Of a stretch of 7,762 bases of DNA, positions 1 through 6,273 are shown piece by piece. Each line of letters begins with the position of its first letter. The first letter of the stretch is position 1. The notes below the pieces were generated by a model. That model was not told the origin of the DNA and did not search any database. It saw nothing but the letters and a program-made list of their open reading frames with translations. Both the position numbers and the translations under genes were made by a program. Origin of the DNA: an uncultured Ruminococcus sp. (lineage in GTDB: Bacteria > Bacillota > Clostridia > Oscillospirales > Acutalibacteraceae); contig CACYDD010000201.1 in assembly GCA_902773065.1 (NCBI GenBank), positions 1 through 7,762 on the forward strand, read 5' to 3'.

Positions 1-109
1 CCAGCCTACCATATACTGCTCATTGTCAATAGCTTTCGCGGCATAAACGCAAATTACTTACCCACACATTCTATGGATGCCTCATTATTTTTTGTTTTTG
101 TTCGATTTT

Positions 110-142
110 ACAAAAAACATGATATTTTAATATCTTTTTTGT
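110..142. terminator. AT-rich hairpin with T tracts, possible terminator of an upstream gene
   Basis: ACAAAAAA (110-117) pairs with TTTTTTGT (135-142), and GATATT (121-126) pairs with AATATC (129-134). A three-base CAT bulge lies on the left arm, and the two-base loop would open to at least four in practice. The stem is nearly all A-T, so it is weak for an intrinsic terminator, but a run of six T follows the inner stem on the plus strand and another lies on the minus strand. It could end a gene lying left of the window in either direction. It may also just be AT-rich intergenic sequence. The rest of 1-176 shows no gene I can support. Confidence 0.35.
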
Positions 143-176
143 TGATATGACAATATGATATTCTTCCTTTTGAATG

Positions 177-205
177 TTGCCTATACCTTCATTTCATTGT
201 ATAAT
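177..205 (+). promoter_or_regulatory. Predicted sigma-A promoter of ade
   Basis: A -35 box TTGCCT (177-182) and a perfect -10 box TATAAT (200-205) are separated by exactly 17 bp. Transcription would start near 212, giving a leader of about 45 nt before the ade start codon. This leader is too short for a purine riboswitch, and I see no conserved purine aptamer core upstream. The sequence shows no clear operator. Confidence 0.7.
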
Positions 206-255
206 ACTATATAAGGTGGGAAATTGAATTGTGTAAAACAAACGGAGGGATACCA

Positions 256-1947
256 ATGAACAAAGAAAAAATGATCAATACGGCACTGGGAAAAGAACTG
301 CCCGACCTTGTGCTGAAAAATGCGAACATTATCAATGTATTCACAGGCGAAATTCTGCACGGCGATATTGCCGTAACAGACGGAATTATTGTCGGAACAG
401 GGGAGTACAGAGGCAAAGAGGAAAGAGATCTTCACGACAGATATGTTGCACCGGGGTTTATCAATGCCCATGTTCATGTGGAATCCTCTATGGTTTCGCC
501 TGAGGTTTATGCGGCAGAGGAAATGAAGTGGGGAACGACTACAATCATTACCGACCCTCATGAAATTGCCAATGTCGGGGGTATGACAGCACTTGACGAA
601 ATTCTGAAAGCGGCGGAAAGAGTACAAATTAATTATTATGTCATGCTGCCGTCCTGCGTTCCGTGCACGCCGTTTGAACATTCGGGAGCAGTGCTGAATG
701 CAGAGGAACTGAAAGTATGGAAAGAAAATCCTCATGTTCTCGGTCTGGGAGAAATGATGAACAGTGTCGGTGTACTCAGCTGCGATAAAACGGTGCTGGA
801 TAAATTGTATGCGTTTTCAGATAAGGTGATCGACGGTCATTTTCCCATGGGTTCGAAAAAGGAACTGAATGCTTATGTCAGTGCCGGCATTGCGACCGAC
901 CATGAAAGTATCTGCTATGAAGAAGCAGTTGAAAAAATCAGGGCAGGAATGGCGGTGCTTGTGAGGGAAGGTTCGGCAAGCAAAAACCTCGAAAATATCA
1001 TGAGGGGTATTATCAAAAACGGTATCGATACTTCACGCCTTGCCTTCTGCACGGATGACAAACACCTTGCGGATATCAGAAAAGAAGGTACGATTCGCTA
1101 TAACATCAAAAAGAGCATTGCACTCGGCCTTGACCCTGTCAGAGCAATACAGATCGGCACGATCAATGCTGCCAAAATATACGGTCTGAAACAAATCGGT
1201 GCGATCGCGTGCGGATATAAAGCAGATATGGTGGTGATCGATGATCTGCGGGAAATGACAGTATCTGCGGTTTATAAGGACGGCAGGGAAGTGTCGAAAA
1301 TCAAGCCGCTTTCTGAGATTAGCTATGATACAAGACTGTTAAGCCCTGTTAGTTTTGCACCGCTTGCGGATGATGCTTTTGTTATCCCCGAAAGGGACAG
1401 TTATTCTGTCATTGGCGTTATTGAACATCAGATCGTTACCAAAAAAATCACTATGACGAATGCAGAACTGAAAGCAGGTCTGGCAGACGGTTCAGTCCGG
1501 AAAATAGCTGTTGTGGAGCGGCACAATGCAACGGGCTTTCATGCGGCAGGCTACATAAAAGGTTACGGTCTGAAACATGGTGCAGTTGCTTCAACGGTGG
1601 CACATGACAGCCATAATATTGTTATTGTCGGAGATAATGACAGTGATATGCGGAAAGCCTGTGACGAACTAAAAAGAATCGGCGGCGGTTATGTGATCAT
1701 AGAGGACGGAAAAACTGTCGGTGAGCTTCCCTTGCCATTGGGCGGACTGATGAGCCTGAAAAGTGCAGATGAATTTATCCCCCAGCTTGACGCTGTGATT
1801 GAAAAAGCCTATGCAATGGGAGTCAGCAGAAATATCGACCCGTTTATCACACTATCGTTTATGGCTTTGCCTGTGTTACCTGAAATACGAATCACCGACT
1901 GTGGTGTATTTGATGTAACAGCCTTTCAATTTGTTGATAATGAATAA
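256..1947 (+). CDS. ade: Adenine deaminase
   Basis: This amidohydrolase-superfamily enzyme converts adenine and water to hypoxanthine and ammonia in purine salvage, in the cytoplasm. I chose the ATG at 256 because GGAGGG (244-249) sits at the right distance. An in-frame ATG at 229 exists, but it would add nine residues that look like leader sequence. The 563-residue length is close to the roughly 580 of the Bacillus family member. Metal and active-site motifs are visible: HVH at residues 72-74 followed by ESS, DPHE at 100-103, HF at 195-196 after DG, a DHES motif at 215-218, and the DDKH motif at 267-270. The C-terminal domain typical of adenine deaminases is present, with RHNATG and later AHDSHN motifs. 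No frameshift or missing catalytic residue is seen. It has its own promoter, and no clear terminator follows it, so some readthrough into the lipoprotein gene is possible. Identification by motif is confident; a different amidohydrolase substrate is unlikely. Confidence 0.95.
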   Translation: MNKEKMINTALGKELPDLVLKNANIINVFTGEILHGDIAVTDGIIVGTGEYRGKEERDLHDRYVAPGFINAHVHVESSMVSPEVYAAEEMKWGTTTIITDPHEIANVGGMTALDEILKAAERVQINYYVMLPSCVPCTPFEHSGAVLNAEELKVWKENPHVLGLGEMMNSVGVLSCDKTVLDKLYAFSDKVIDGHFPMGSKKELNAYVSAGIATDHESICYEEAVEKIRAGMAVLVREGSASKNLENIMRGIIKNGIDTSRLAFCTDDKHLADIRKEGTIRYNIKKSIALGLDPVRAIQIGTINAAKIYGLKQIGAIACGYKADMVVIDDLREMTVSAVYKDGREVSKIKPLSEISYDTRLLSPVSFAPLADDAFVIPERDSYSVIGVIEHQIVTKKITMTNAELKAGLADGSVRKIAVVERHNATGFHAAGYIKGYGLKHGAVASTVAHDSHNIVIVGDNDSDMRKACDELKRIGGGYVIIEDGKTVGELPLPLGGLMSLKSADEFIPQLDAVIEKAYAMGVSRNIDPFITLSFMALPVLPEIRITDCGVFDVTAFQFVDNE

Positions 1948-1990
1948 AAACATAAAGCAATGATGAAAGGTGGATAGTTGTTTTTGGATA

Positions 1991-2019
1991 TTGAATAAAT
2001 TTGTTTTCTGTGCTAATAT
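1991..2019 (+). promoter_or_regulatory. Predicted promoter with extended -10 for the lipoprotein gene
   Basis: TTGAAT (1991-1996) and TAATAT (2014-2019) are 17 bp apart, and a TG dinucleotide at 2011-2012 makes an extended -10 element that would compensate for the weaker hexamer. Transcription would start near 2026, giving a leader of roughly 80 nt. The lipoprotein gene may therefore be transcribed on its own rather than only by readthrough from ade. Confidence 0.5.
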
Positions 2020-2104
2020 GAAAGTGGCATTGATGATTTGTGAGGAAAAGGAAATATACCCATAATGATTAATCGGGTTCGATTGTATGGAGGAGGAAAC
2101 GATA

Positions 2105-3103
2105 ATGAAAAAACATTTTAAATTTTTGACATTAATTTTATTTGGCGCATTGCTGACTGTTTCGGCGGCAGGCTGCGCACTTTTTGGAAATAATGAGAAT
2201 CAGACGGAAACAGATACATCCGTTGTATCTTCCAAAGCAGAGGAAAGCAGTGAAGCTGAATCAAGTATTGAAGAAAGCTCAAAGGAAAACAGCATAGAAG
2301 TGCTTGAAAGCAGTGAGGAAGAAAGCAACAAAGAGGACAGCAGCAAGGCAGAAAGCAGCGAAGAAAGCGAGCTTGATTTTGTTGACTTCAGCGGCACCGA
2401 GCAAAAAGATATGACACTGAAAGAGTGCTTTGAAAGTCCGACCTATGCAAGCCTGATCAAAAGCACGGAAAAGCAGATGTCCAATGACACTTATGATGTT
2501 AAAATCACTCTTAACGGCGAAAATGAAATTGTGATAACGGCGACCTCAAAAACACAGATCAATGTAACGGGTGACAATGCGGAGGCAATTCAGGCAGCTT
2601 TTGAATCAGCAGGCAGTCAGGCAGCGGCATATATTCCTACTTTTGAAAATCTGACAAGTACCAAGGATATCAAAGTAACAACAAAGCTTGTCAATGCCGA
2701 CGGTACGGAAATCACAAGTGCCTCCTACACAAAAGAGGATGCACCGCAGGATTCTGAAACAGCAGGTGAGGATGCCAGTGCATATAGCAGCGTTAAGGAG
2801 TTTGCAGAAAGTGACCTGTTCAAAGGTCAGATCAAAGCCATTAGCAGTTCTATTGGTATTGACGGTGCAGAAATCAATGTATCTGTAGAAGGTGAGCATA
2901 AGCTTGTGCTGAATATCCTGTATCCAGAAAGTGTACCTGATGAAGCTGTGCCGACACTGAAAGAAGACTGTGCGGCTTCCGCAGCCAATTACAGCACGAT
3001 TGCAGGTAACCTCCAGACCGTAACCTCTGATAGTCAGGCTTCCGTTGTTCTCAGATTCACGGACGCTGACGGCAAAGCTATTTACGAAGAAGAGTTTAAA
3101 TAA
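2105..3103 (+). CDS. Secreted lipoprotein with two tandem DUF4854-like domains
   Basis: This is a predicted membrane-anchored extracellular lipoprotein of unknown function, 332 residues long. The ATG at 2105 is chosen because AGGAGG (2091-2096) lies 8 bp upstream. The in-frame ATG at 2087 runs into this ribosome binding site and would put acidic residues before the signal. A Lys-rich start and hydrophobic stretch (about residues 5-20) end in a lipobox, SAAGC, with the lipidated cysteine at 24. Alanine at -3 is less usual than leucine. Residues 39-89 form a disordered Ser/Glu tether. Two similar domains follow, at about 104-211 and 229-332. Each opens with a (T/S)(L/V)KE...ES helix and closes with a strand carrying a (N/D)ADG turn, and a 17-residue acidic linker joins them. 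The pattern matches my memory of DUF4854 proteins of Firmicutes, whose role is unknown. That family name is inferred without a search. A bidirectional terminator follows. Confidence 0.85.
   Translation: MKKHFKFLTLILFGALLTVSAAGCALFGNNENQTETDTSVVSSKAEESSEAESSIEESSKENSIEVLESSEEESNKEDSSKAESSEESELDFVDFSGTEQKDMTLKECFESPTYASLIKSTEKQMSNDTYDVKITLNGENEIVITATSKTQINVTGDNAEAIQAAFESAGSQAAAYIPTFENLTSTKDIKVTTKLVNADGTEITSASYTKEDAPQDSETAGEDASAYSSVKEFAESDLFKGQIKAISSSIGIDGAEINVSVEGEHKLVLNILYPESVPDEAVPTLKEDCAASAANYSTIAGNLQTVTSDSQASVVLRFTDADGKAIYEEEFK
2219..2371 (+). repeat. Low-complexity Ser/Glu-rich coding repeat (lipoprotein tether)
   Basis: Inside the lipoprotein gene, residues 39-89 are built almost only from Ser, Glu, Lys, Asp, Asn and Ala. 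They are encoded by imperfect repeats of GAAAGCAG-like units in which AGC serine and GAA/GAG glutamate codons dominate. The segment would act as an extended, strongly acidic spacer between the lipid anchor and the folded domains. Such repeats can change length between strains by slippage, but that cannot be seen from one sequence. Confidence 0.7.
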
Positions 3104-3123
3104 AAAATCACATAAGCAACAAA

Positions 3124-3160
3124 AAACCCATGGAACACTTTCATCATGTTCCATGGGTTT
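3124..3160. terminator. Bidirectional intrinsic terminator between lipoprotein gene and glgA
   Basis: A perfect 14-bp inverted repeat (arms 3124-3137 and 3147-3160, core CCCATGGAACA) has a 9-base loop. On the plus strand the arm ends in TTT and is followed by ATTTTT. On the minus strand the arm ends in TTT as part of TTTTTT, then GTTG. It lies 20 bp after the lipoprotein stop and about 59 bp after the glgA stop, so it can end both convergent transcripts. Confidence 0.9.
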
Positions 3161-3183
3161 ATTTTTGGATTTATAATTTACTG

Positions 3184-3218
3184 ACTAACCACTAACCACT
3201 AATCACTATCCACTAAAA
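3184..3218 (-). repeat. Five-unit heptamer tandem repeat directly after the glgA stop
   Basis: Read in the glgA direction, the base after the TGA stop begins five 7-bp units: TTTTAGT, then GGATAGT, then GATTAGT, then GGTTAGT twice. All units end in AGT. The array fills 35 bp and lies between the glgA stop codon and the shared terminator. It has no coding role I can see. A partner array with the same phase and length follows the rRNA methyltransferase gene at 6131. Confidence 0.85.
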
Positions 3219-4673
3219 TCAATACCAGTTGGTGAGGTTGTAGTAGAGTTCTTCATAGCGGCGAGCGGAACGACTCCATGAGTAGTCCATGTTCATACCT
3301 CTCTGTGCAATTTCGTACCAGCGGTCACGCTGTGTGAAATAGACAGTTTTTGCATAGTTGATGGAATCAAGCATTTCGTCGGCGTTGTAGTTGGAGAATG
3401 AGAAACCTGTTCCTGTGTTGTCATACCAGTTGTAGGGCTGAACGGTATCACGCAGACCGCCCGTTTCTCTGACGATCGGAACAGTGCCATAGCGCAGGGA
3501 GATCAGCTGTGTGAGTCCGCACGGTTCAAAGCGTGACGGCATCAGCATGGCATCGGCAGCGGCATAAAGTTTATGCGCACGATTATCAGAATAGTAAATG
3601 TTTGCTGATACTCTTTCGGGATATTTGTACTGATAGTATTTGAAAGTGTTTTCATACTGCGGCTCACCTGTGCCGATCACAACAAATTGTGTATGTTCGT
3701 CAGTGATACGCTCGATCGCAAAGTTGACAAGGTCAAGACCCTTCTGGTCGGTAAGACGTGAGATGATCGCGATCATGAATTTGTTGTCGTCAACAGGCAG
3801 ACCAAGTTCCTCCTGCAAGCCTCTCTTGTTGAGAACTTTCTTTTCGGGCAGTGTTTCCGCTGTATAATGTTCATAGATCTGGATATCGTGCTCGGGGTTA
3901 TAGACATTATAGTCGATACCGTTGACAATACCGCATAGTGAATGATTCTTGTGACGGATCAAACCGTCAAGACCTTCTCCGTAATATGGCATCTGAATTT
4001 CACCTGCATAGGTATCACTTACCGTTGTGACATAATCTGAGAAAACAATACCTGCTTTCAGCATATTGCCGTCCTTGAAGTATTCCATGTTCTGCGGCGA
4101 GAACACATATTCAGGAAAAGCGGTCAGATAACGGAACAGCTTCAGATCCCAGATACCCTGGAATTTCAGGTTATGGATCGTCATGATCGTTTTGATTCCC
4201 CAGAAGAAGCCGTTATCCTTGAACAGTGTTCTCAGGAATACAGGGACAAGGGAAGCCTGCCAGTCATGGCAGTGGATGATATCGGGCTTGAAATCGATCA
4301 CAGGAAGAATCGCAAGAGCCGCCTTGCTGAAATATACAAATTTCTCGATATCCCACTTTATATCACCGTAGGGGCTGTCGCCGCCGAAGTAACCCTCGTT
4401 GTCGATGAAATAATATTTGATACCCTCAAATTCATACATCATGATACCGACATATTTATGTTCCTGTATATGACCAAGATCCATATAGAAGCTTGTGATA
4501 TACTGGAAATGCTGTCTGTATTCCCACGGAATACACATATATTTCGGAACTACCACACGGACATCAAATTCGTCCTTGTTTATCATTTTCGGCAGTGCTC
4601 CGACAACATCGGCAAGACCGCCGGTTTTTACGAACGGGTAACATTCTGAAGCTACAAATAATACTTTTCTCAT
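3219..4673 (-). CDS. glgA: Glycogen (ADP-glucose starch) synthase
   Basis: This GT5-family glycosyltransferase transfers glucose from ADP-glucose to the non-reducing end of an alpha-1,4-glucan, building storage glycogen in the cytoplasm. I chose the ATG at 4673 because AGGAGG (4685-4680) lies 6 bp upstream and the protein then begins MRKVLFVASE, the family's usual N-terminus. An upstream in-frame start at 4709 would add 12 unusual residues. The length of 484 matches the roughly 477 of E. coli GlgA. Visible motifs are KTGGLADVVGALP (16-28, nucleotide-sugar binding), HCHDW (134-138), TIHN (165-168), VNGID (250-254), SRLTDQKG (305-312), PSRFEPCGLTQ (379-389) with the conserved Glu at 383, and ETGGLRD (403-409). 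Both Rossmann domains are intact. No glgB, glgC or glgD lies next to it in this window. It has its own promoter and shares a bidirectional terminator with the convergent lipoprotein gene. Confidence 0.97.
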   Translation of the reverse strand: MRKVLFVASECYPFVKTGGLADVVGALPKMINKDEFDVRVVVPKYMCIPWEYRQHFQYITSFYMDLGHIQEHKYVGIMMYEFEGIKYYFIDNEGYFGGDSPYGDIKWDIEKFVYFSKAALAILPVIDFKPDIIHCHDWQASLVPVFLRTLFKDNGFFWGIKTIMTIHNLKFQGIWDLKLFRYLTAFPEYVFSPQNMEYFKDGNMLKAGIVFSDYVTTVSDTYAGEIQMPYYGEGLDGLIRHKNHSLCGIVNGIDYNVYNPEHDIQIYEHYTAETLPEKKVLNKRGLQEELGLPVDDNKFMIAIISRLTDQKGLDLVNFAIERITDEHTQFVVIGTGEPQYENTFKYYQYKYPERVSANIYYSDNRAHKLYAAADAMLMPSRFEPCGLTQLISLRYGTVPIVRETGGLRDTVQPYNWYDNTGTGFSFSNYNADEMLDSINYAKTVYFTQRDRWYEIAQRGMNMDYSWSRSARRYEELYYNLTNWY

Positions 4674-4727
4674 GCTGATCCTCCTGACAAAATTTCGGTA
4701 TTCGTACAATAAAAATAAACTATCTCT

Positions 4728-4756
4728 ATTATAATCTATTTTTTTGAAATATTCAA
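4728..4756 (-). promoter_or_regulatory. Predicted sigma-A promoter of glgA
   Basis: On the minus strand, TTGAAT (4756-4751) and a perfect TATAAT (4733-4728) are 17 bp apart. Transcription would start near 4721, leaving a leader of about 48 nt that carries the strong AGGAGG site. It diverges from the methyltransferase promoter about 80 bp to the right. Confidence 0.7.
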
Positions 4757-4834
4757 TACATATTTTTTATTTTTTACCTAATTTTTGTATAGTATTGTCT
4801 TTATTTCCGACATAATTTGCAAGTTATGGAACTA

Positions 4835-4863
4835 TTTACAAAACCATAGAAATTATATATAAT
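4835..4863 (+). promoter_or_regulatory. Predicted sigma-A promoter of the rRNA methyltransferase gene
   Basis: TTTACA (4835-4840) and TATAAT (4858-4863) are 17 bp apart, a near-consensus pair. The predicted start of transcription near 4870 lies after the in-frame ATG at 4862, whose A is inside the -10 box. This argues for the downstream start codon at 4904. Confidence 0.75.
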
Positions 4864-4903
4864 GGAAGTAATATTGATAATTAATGGGAAAGGATTTGTA
4901 AGT

Positions 4904-6130
4904 ATGGCATTTAAAAAAAGAGGATATATTGTAGCGCAGGTTTCCAAAAAGGCAGAAAACAGCTTACAGCATGGTCATCCATGGATCTATGATACAGAGG
5001 TGGCAGAGCTCGATGCAGAACCGAGAGACGGTGATATCGTAGATGTGGTAAGCGGCAGAGGACGGTTTATCGGCTCAGGCTTTTACAACAGCAATTCAAA
5101 AATACGGATTCGTCTGATCTCACGCAATGCAAATGATAAATTTGATGCGGCATTTTTTGAAAGAAGAATCCGCTATGCGTGGGAGTACCGCAAAACGGTT
5201 ATGGGGAAAGACCTTGATTGTTGTCGTATTATCTTCGGTGAAGCAGATACGTTTCCGGGATTAACAGTGGATAAATTTCATGATATTTTAGTGACACAGA
5301 CTTTATCCCTCGGTATCGAAAAACGAAAGGACGTTATTTTCCCTTTGCTTTATAAGGTGCTCAGTGAGGACGGACAGAATATCAGGGCGATTTTTGAAAG
5401 AAACGATGTTAAAGTCCGTGAACTGGAAGGCATGGAGCAAGGGAAAGGATTTTATCCTCTGGAGGGTGTTCCGACTCCTGATAGTACAAGTGTAGTGATC
5501 CAAGAAAATGGTATCAAATATAATGTGGATTTTGAAAATGGTCAGAAAACAGGTTTTTTCCTCGACCAGAAATATAACCGTCTTGCTGTATCGAAAATCG
5601 CAAAGGGAAGAAAAGTGCTGGATTGCTTTACTCATACAGGCTCTTTTGCAATGAATGCAGTCATGGGGCAGGCAGAACACGTTTGTGCCGTGGATATTTC
5701 TCAGGATGCGATAGACATGGCAAAGAGAAATGCAGAGCTTAACGGCATTGCCGGAAAAATGAGTTTTCAGTGCGAAAATGTGTTCGACCTGCTTTCGTCC
5801 ATGAACGGAAAGGAAGGTTATGATTTTATCATTCTTGACCCTCCTGCATTTACCAAATCAAGAGCGACCGTCAAAAGTGCCATCAGGGGCTATAAAGAAA
5901 TCAATCTCCGTGCGATGAAGCTTCTTCCGATGGGGGGTTATCTTGCGACCTGTTCCTGCTCGCATTTTATGACAGAGGCACTTTTTGAAGAAATGCTCAG
6001 AAGTGCGGCACTGGATGCCCATGTAACGCTCAGAAGAATCGAATACAGACAGCAGTCACCTGACCACCCTGTTCTGTATAATGTACCCGAAACAGAATAT
6101 CTGAAATTCTACCTTTTTCAGGTTGTGTGA
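4904..6130 (+). CDS. rlmI: Class I SAM-dependent rRNA methyltransferase (RlmI-type, 23S rRNA m5C)
   Basis: The likely role is 5-methylcytosine formation in 23S rRNA (position 1962 in E. coli numbering) using S-adenosylmethionine. I chose the ATG at 4904, with AAGGA at 4890-4894, because the longer reading begins within the promoter -10 box. The 408-residue length is close to E. coli RlmI (396). An N-terminal PUA-like RNA-binding domain spans about residues 8-80 and includes HGHPWIY. It is followed by a central domain and ENGQKTGFFLDQ (211-222), a signature of this family. The methyltransferase domain shows the SAM-binding VLDCFTHTGSF (238-248), the acidic AVDIS at the end of strand 2, DPPAF (312-316) and a CSCSHF motif (350-355) that supplies candidate catalytic cysteines. 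The family is confident. The exact target nucleotide is inferred, and the gene could be a paralogue such as an RlmI-like protein of different specificity. It appears to be a single-gene unit followed by a heptamer array and a weak terminator. Confidence 0.9.
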   Translation: MAFKKRGYIVAQVSKKAENSLQHGHPWIYDTEVAELDAEPRDGDIVDVVSGRGRFIGSGFYNSNSKIRIRLISRNANDKFDAAFFERRIRYAWEYRKTVMGKDLDCCRIIFGEADTFPGLTVDKFHDILVTQTLSLGIEKRKDVIFPLLYKVLSEDGQNIRAIFERNDVKVRELEGMEQGKGFYPLEGVPTPDSTSVVIQENGIKYNVDFENGQKTGFFLDQKYNRLAVSKIAKGRKVLDCFTHTGSFAMNAVMGQAEHVCAVDISQDAIDMAKRNAELNGIAGKMSFQCENVFDLLSSMNGKEGYDFIILDPPAFTKSRATVKSAIRGYKEINLRAMKLLPMGGYLATCSCSHFMTEALFEEMLRSAALDAHVTLRRIEYRQQSPDHPVLYNVPETEYLKFYLFQVV

Positions 6131-6165
6131 ATGGAGTGTGGAGTGTGGAGAGTGGAGTGTGGAGT
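6131..6165 (+). repeat. Five-unit heptamer tandem repeat directly after the rlmI stop
   Basis: The base after the TGA stop begins five 7-bp units: ATGGAGT, then GTGGAGT, then GTGGAGA, then GTGGAGT twice. Four of five end in AGT, the same phase as the array after glgA. It is 35 bp long, G-rich on the coding-sense strand, and its last unit forms the left arm of the following hairpin. Confidence 0.9.
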
Positions 6166-6190
6166 TAAAAACTTCAGACTCCATTTTTTT
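6160..6190 (+). terminator. Probable weak intrinsic terminator after rlmI, using the last repeat unit
   Basis: TGGAGT (6160-6165), part of the last heptamer unit, pairs with ACTCCA (6178-6183), and G-U pairs can extend it by one at each end. The loop is about 10-12 bases, and seven T (6184-6190) follow immediately. The stem is short, so termination may be partial, with readthrough into the antiporter gene. Confidence 0.55.
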
Positions 6191-6211
6191 GTCAAAAAAG
6201 GGGTTTGGCTA

Positions 6212-6240
6212 TTGAAAAAAAGGTCAGAATATGGTATTTT
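6212..6240 (+). promoter_or_regulatory. Possible promoter of the antiporter gene
   Basis: TTGAAA (6212-6217) and TATTTT (6235-6240) are 17 bp apart. The -10 box is only a four-of-six match, and the resulting leader would be short, about 27 nt. It is plausible because a terminator-like hairpin lies just upstream, but readthrough from rlmI is an alternative. Confidence 0.4.
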
Positions 6241-6273
6241 TAATAGTGGATTTTGAAAAAAGGAAGGGTAAAA

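Noticed and set aside
1..57. A protein-like reading on the minus strand (VICVYAAKAIDNEQYMVGW) running off the left edge
   Set aside because: It has a stop codon just upstream (60-58), no start codon with a good ribosome binding site, and only 19 codons are in view. It could be a gene remnant or chance; I cannot support a call. The plus-strand frames here are no better.
183..255. Possible purine riboswitch ahead of ade
   Set aside because: The leader after the predicted transcription start is only about 45 nt, and no three-way-junction aptamer core is visible upstream.
2606..3154. Long minus-strand open reading frame across the lipoprotein gene
   Set aside because: It is a shadow of the plus-strand gene: no ribosome binding site, Cys/Phe/Arg-rich composition typical of antisense frames, and it runs into the terminator hairpin.
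3184..3218. CRISPR array or attachment site reading of the short repeats
   Set aside because: Units are 7 bp with no spacers, no cas genes, integrase or tRNA are nearby, and flanking genes are intact core genes.
4173..4649. Plus-strand open reading frame of 158 codons inside glgA
   Set aside because: It lies wholly antisense to a fully conserved glycogen synthase, has no ribosome binding site and resembles no family I know.
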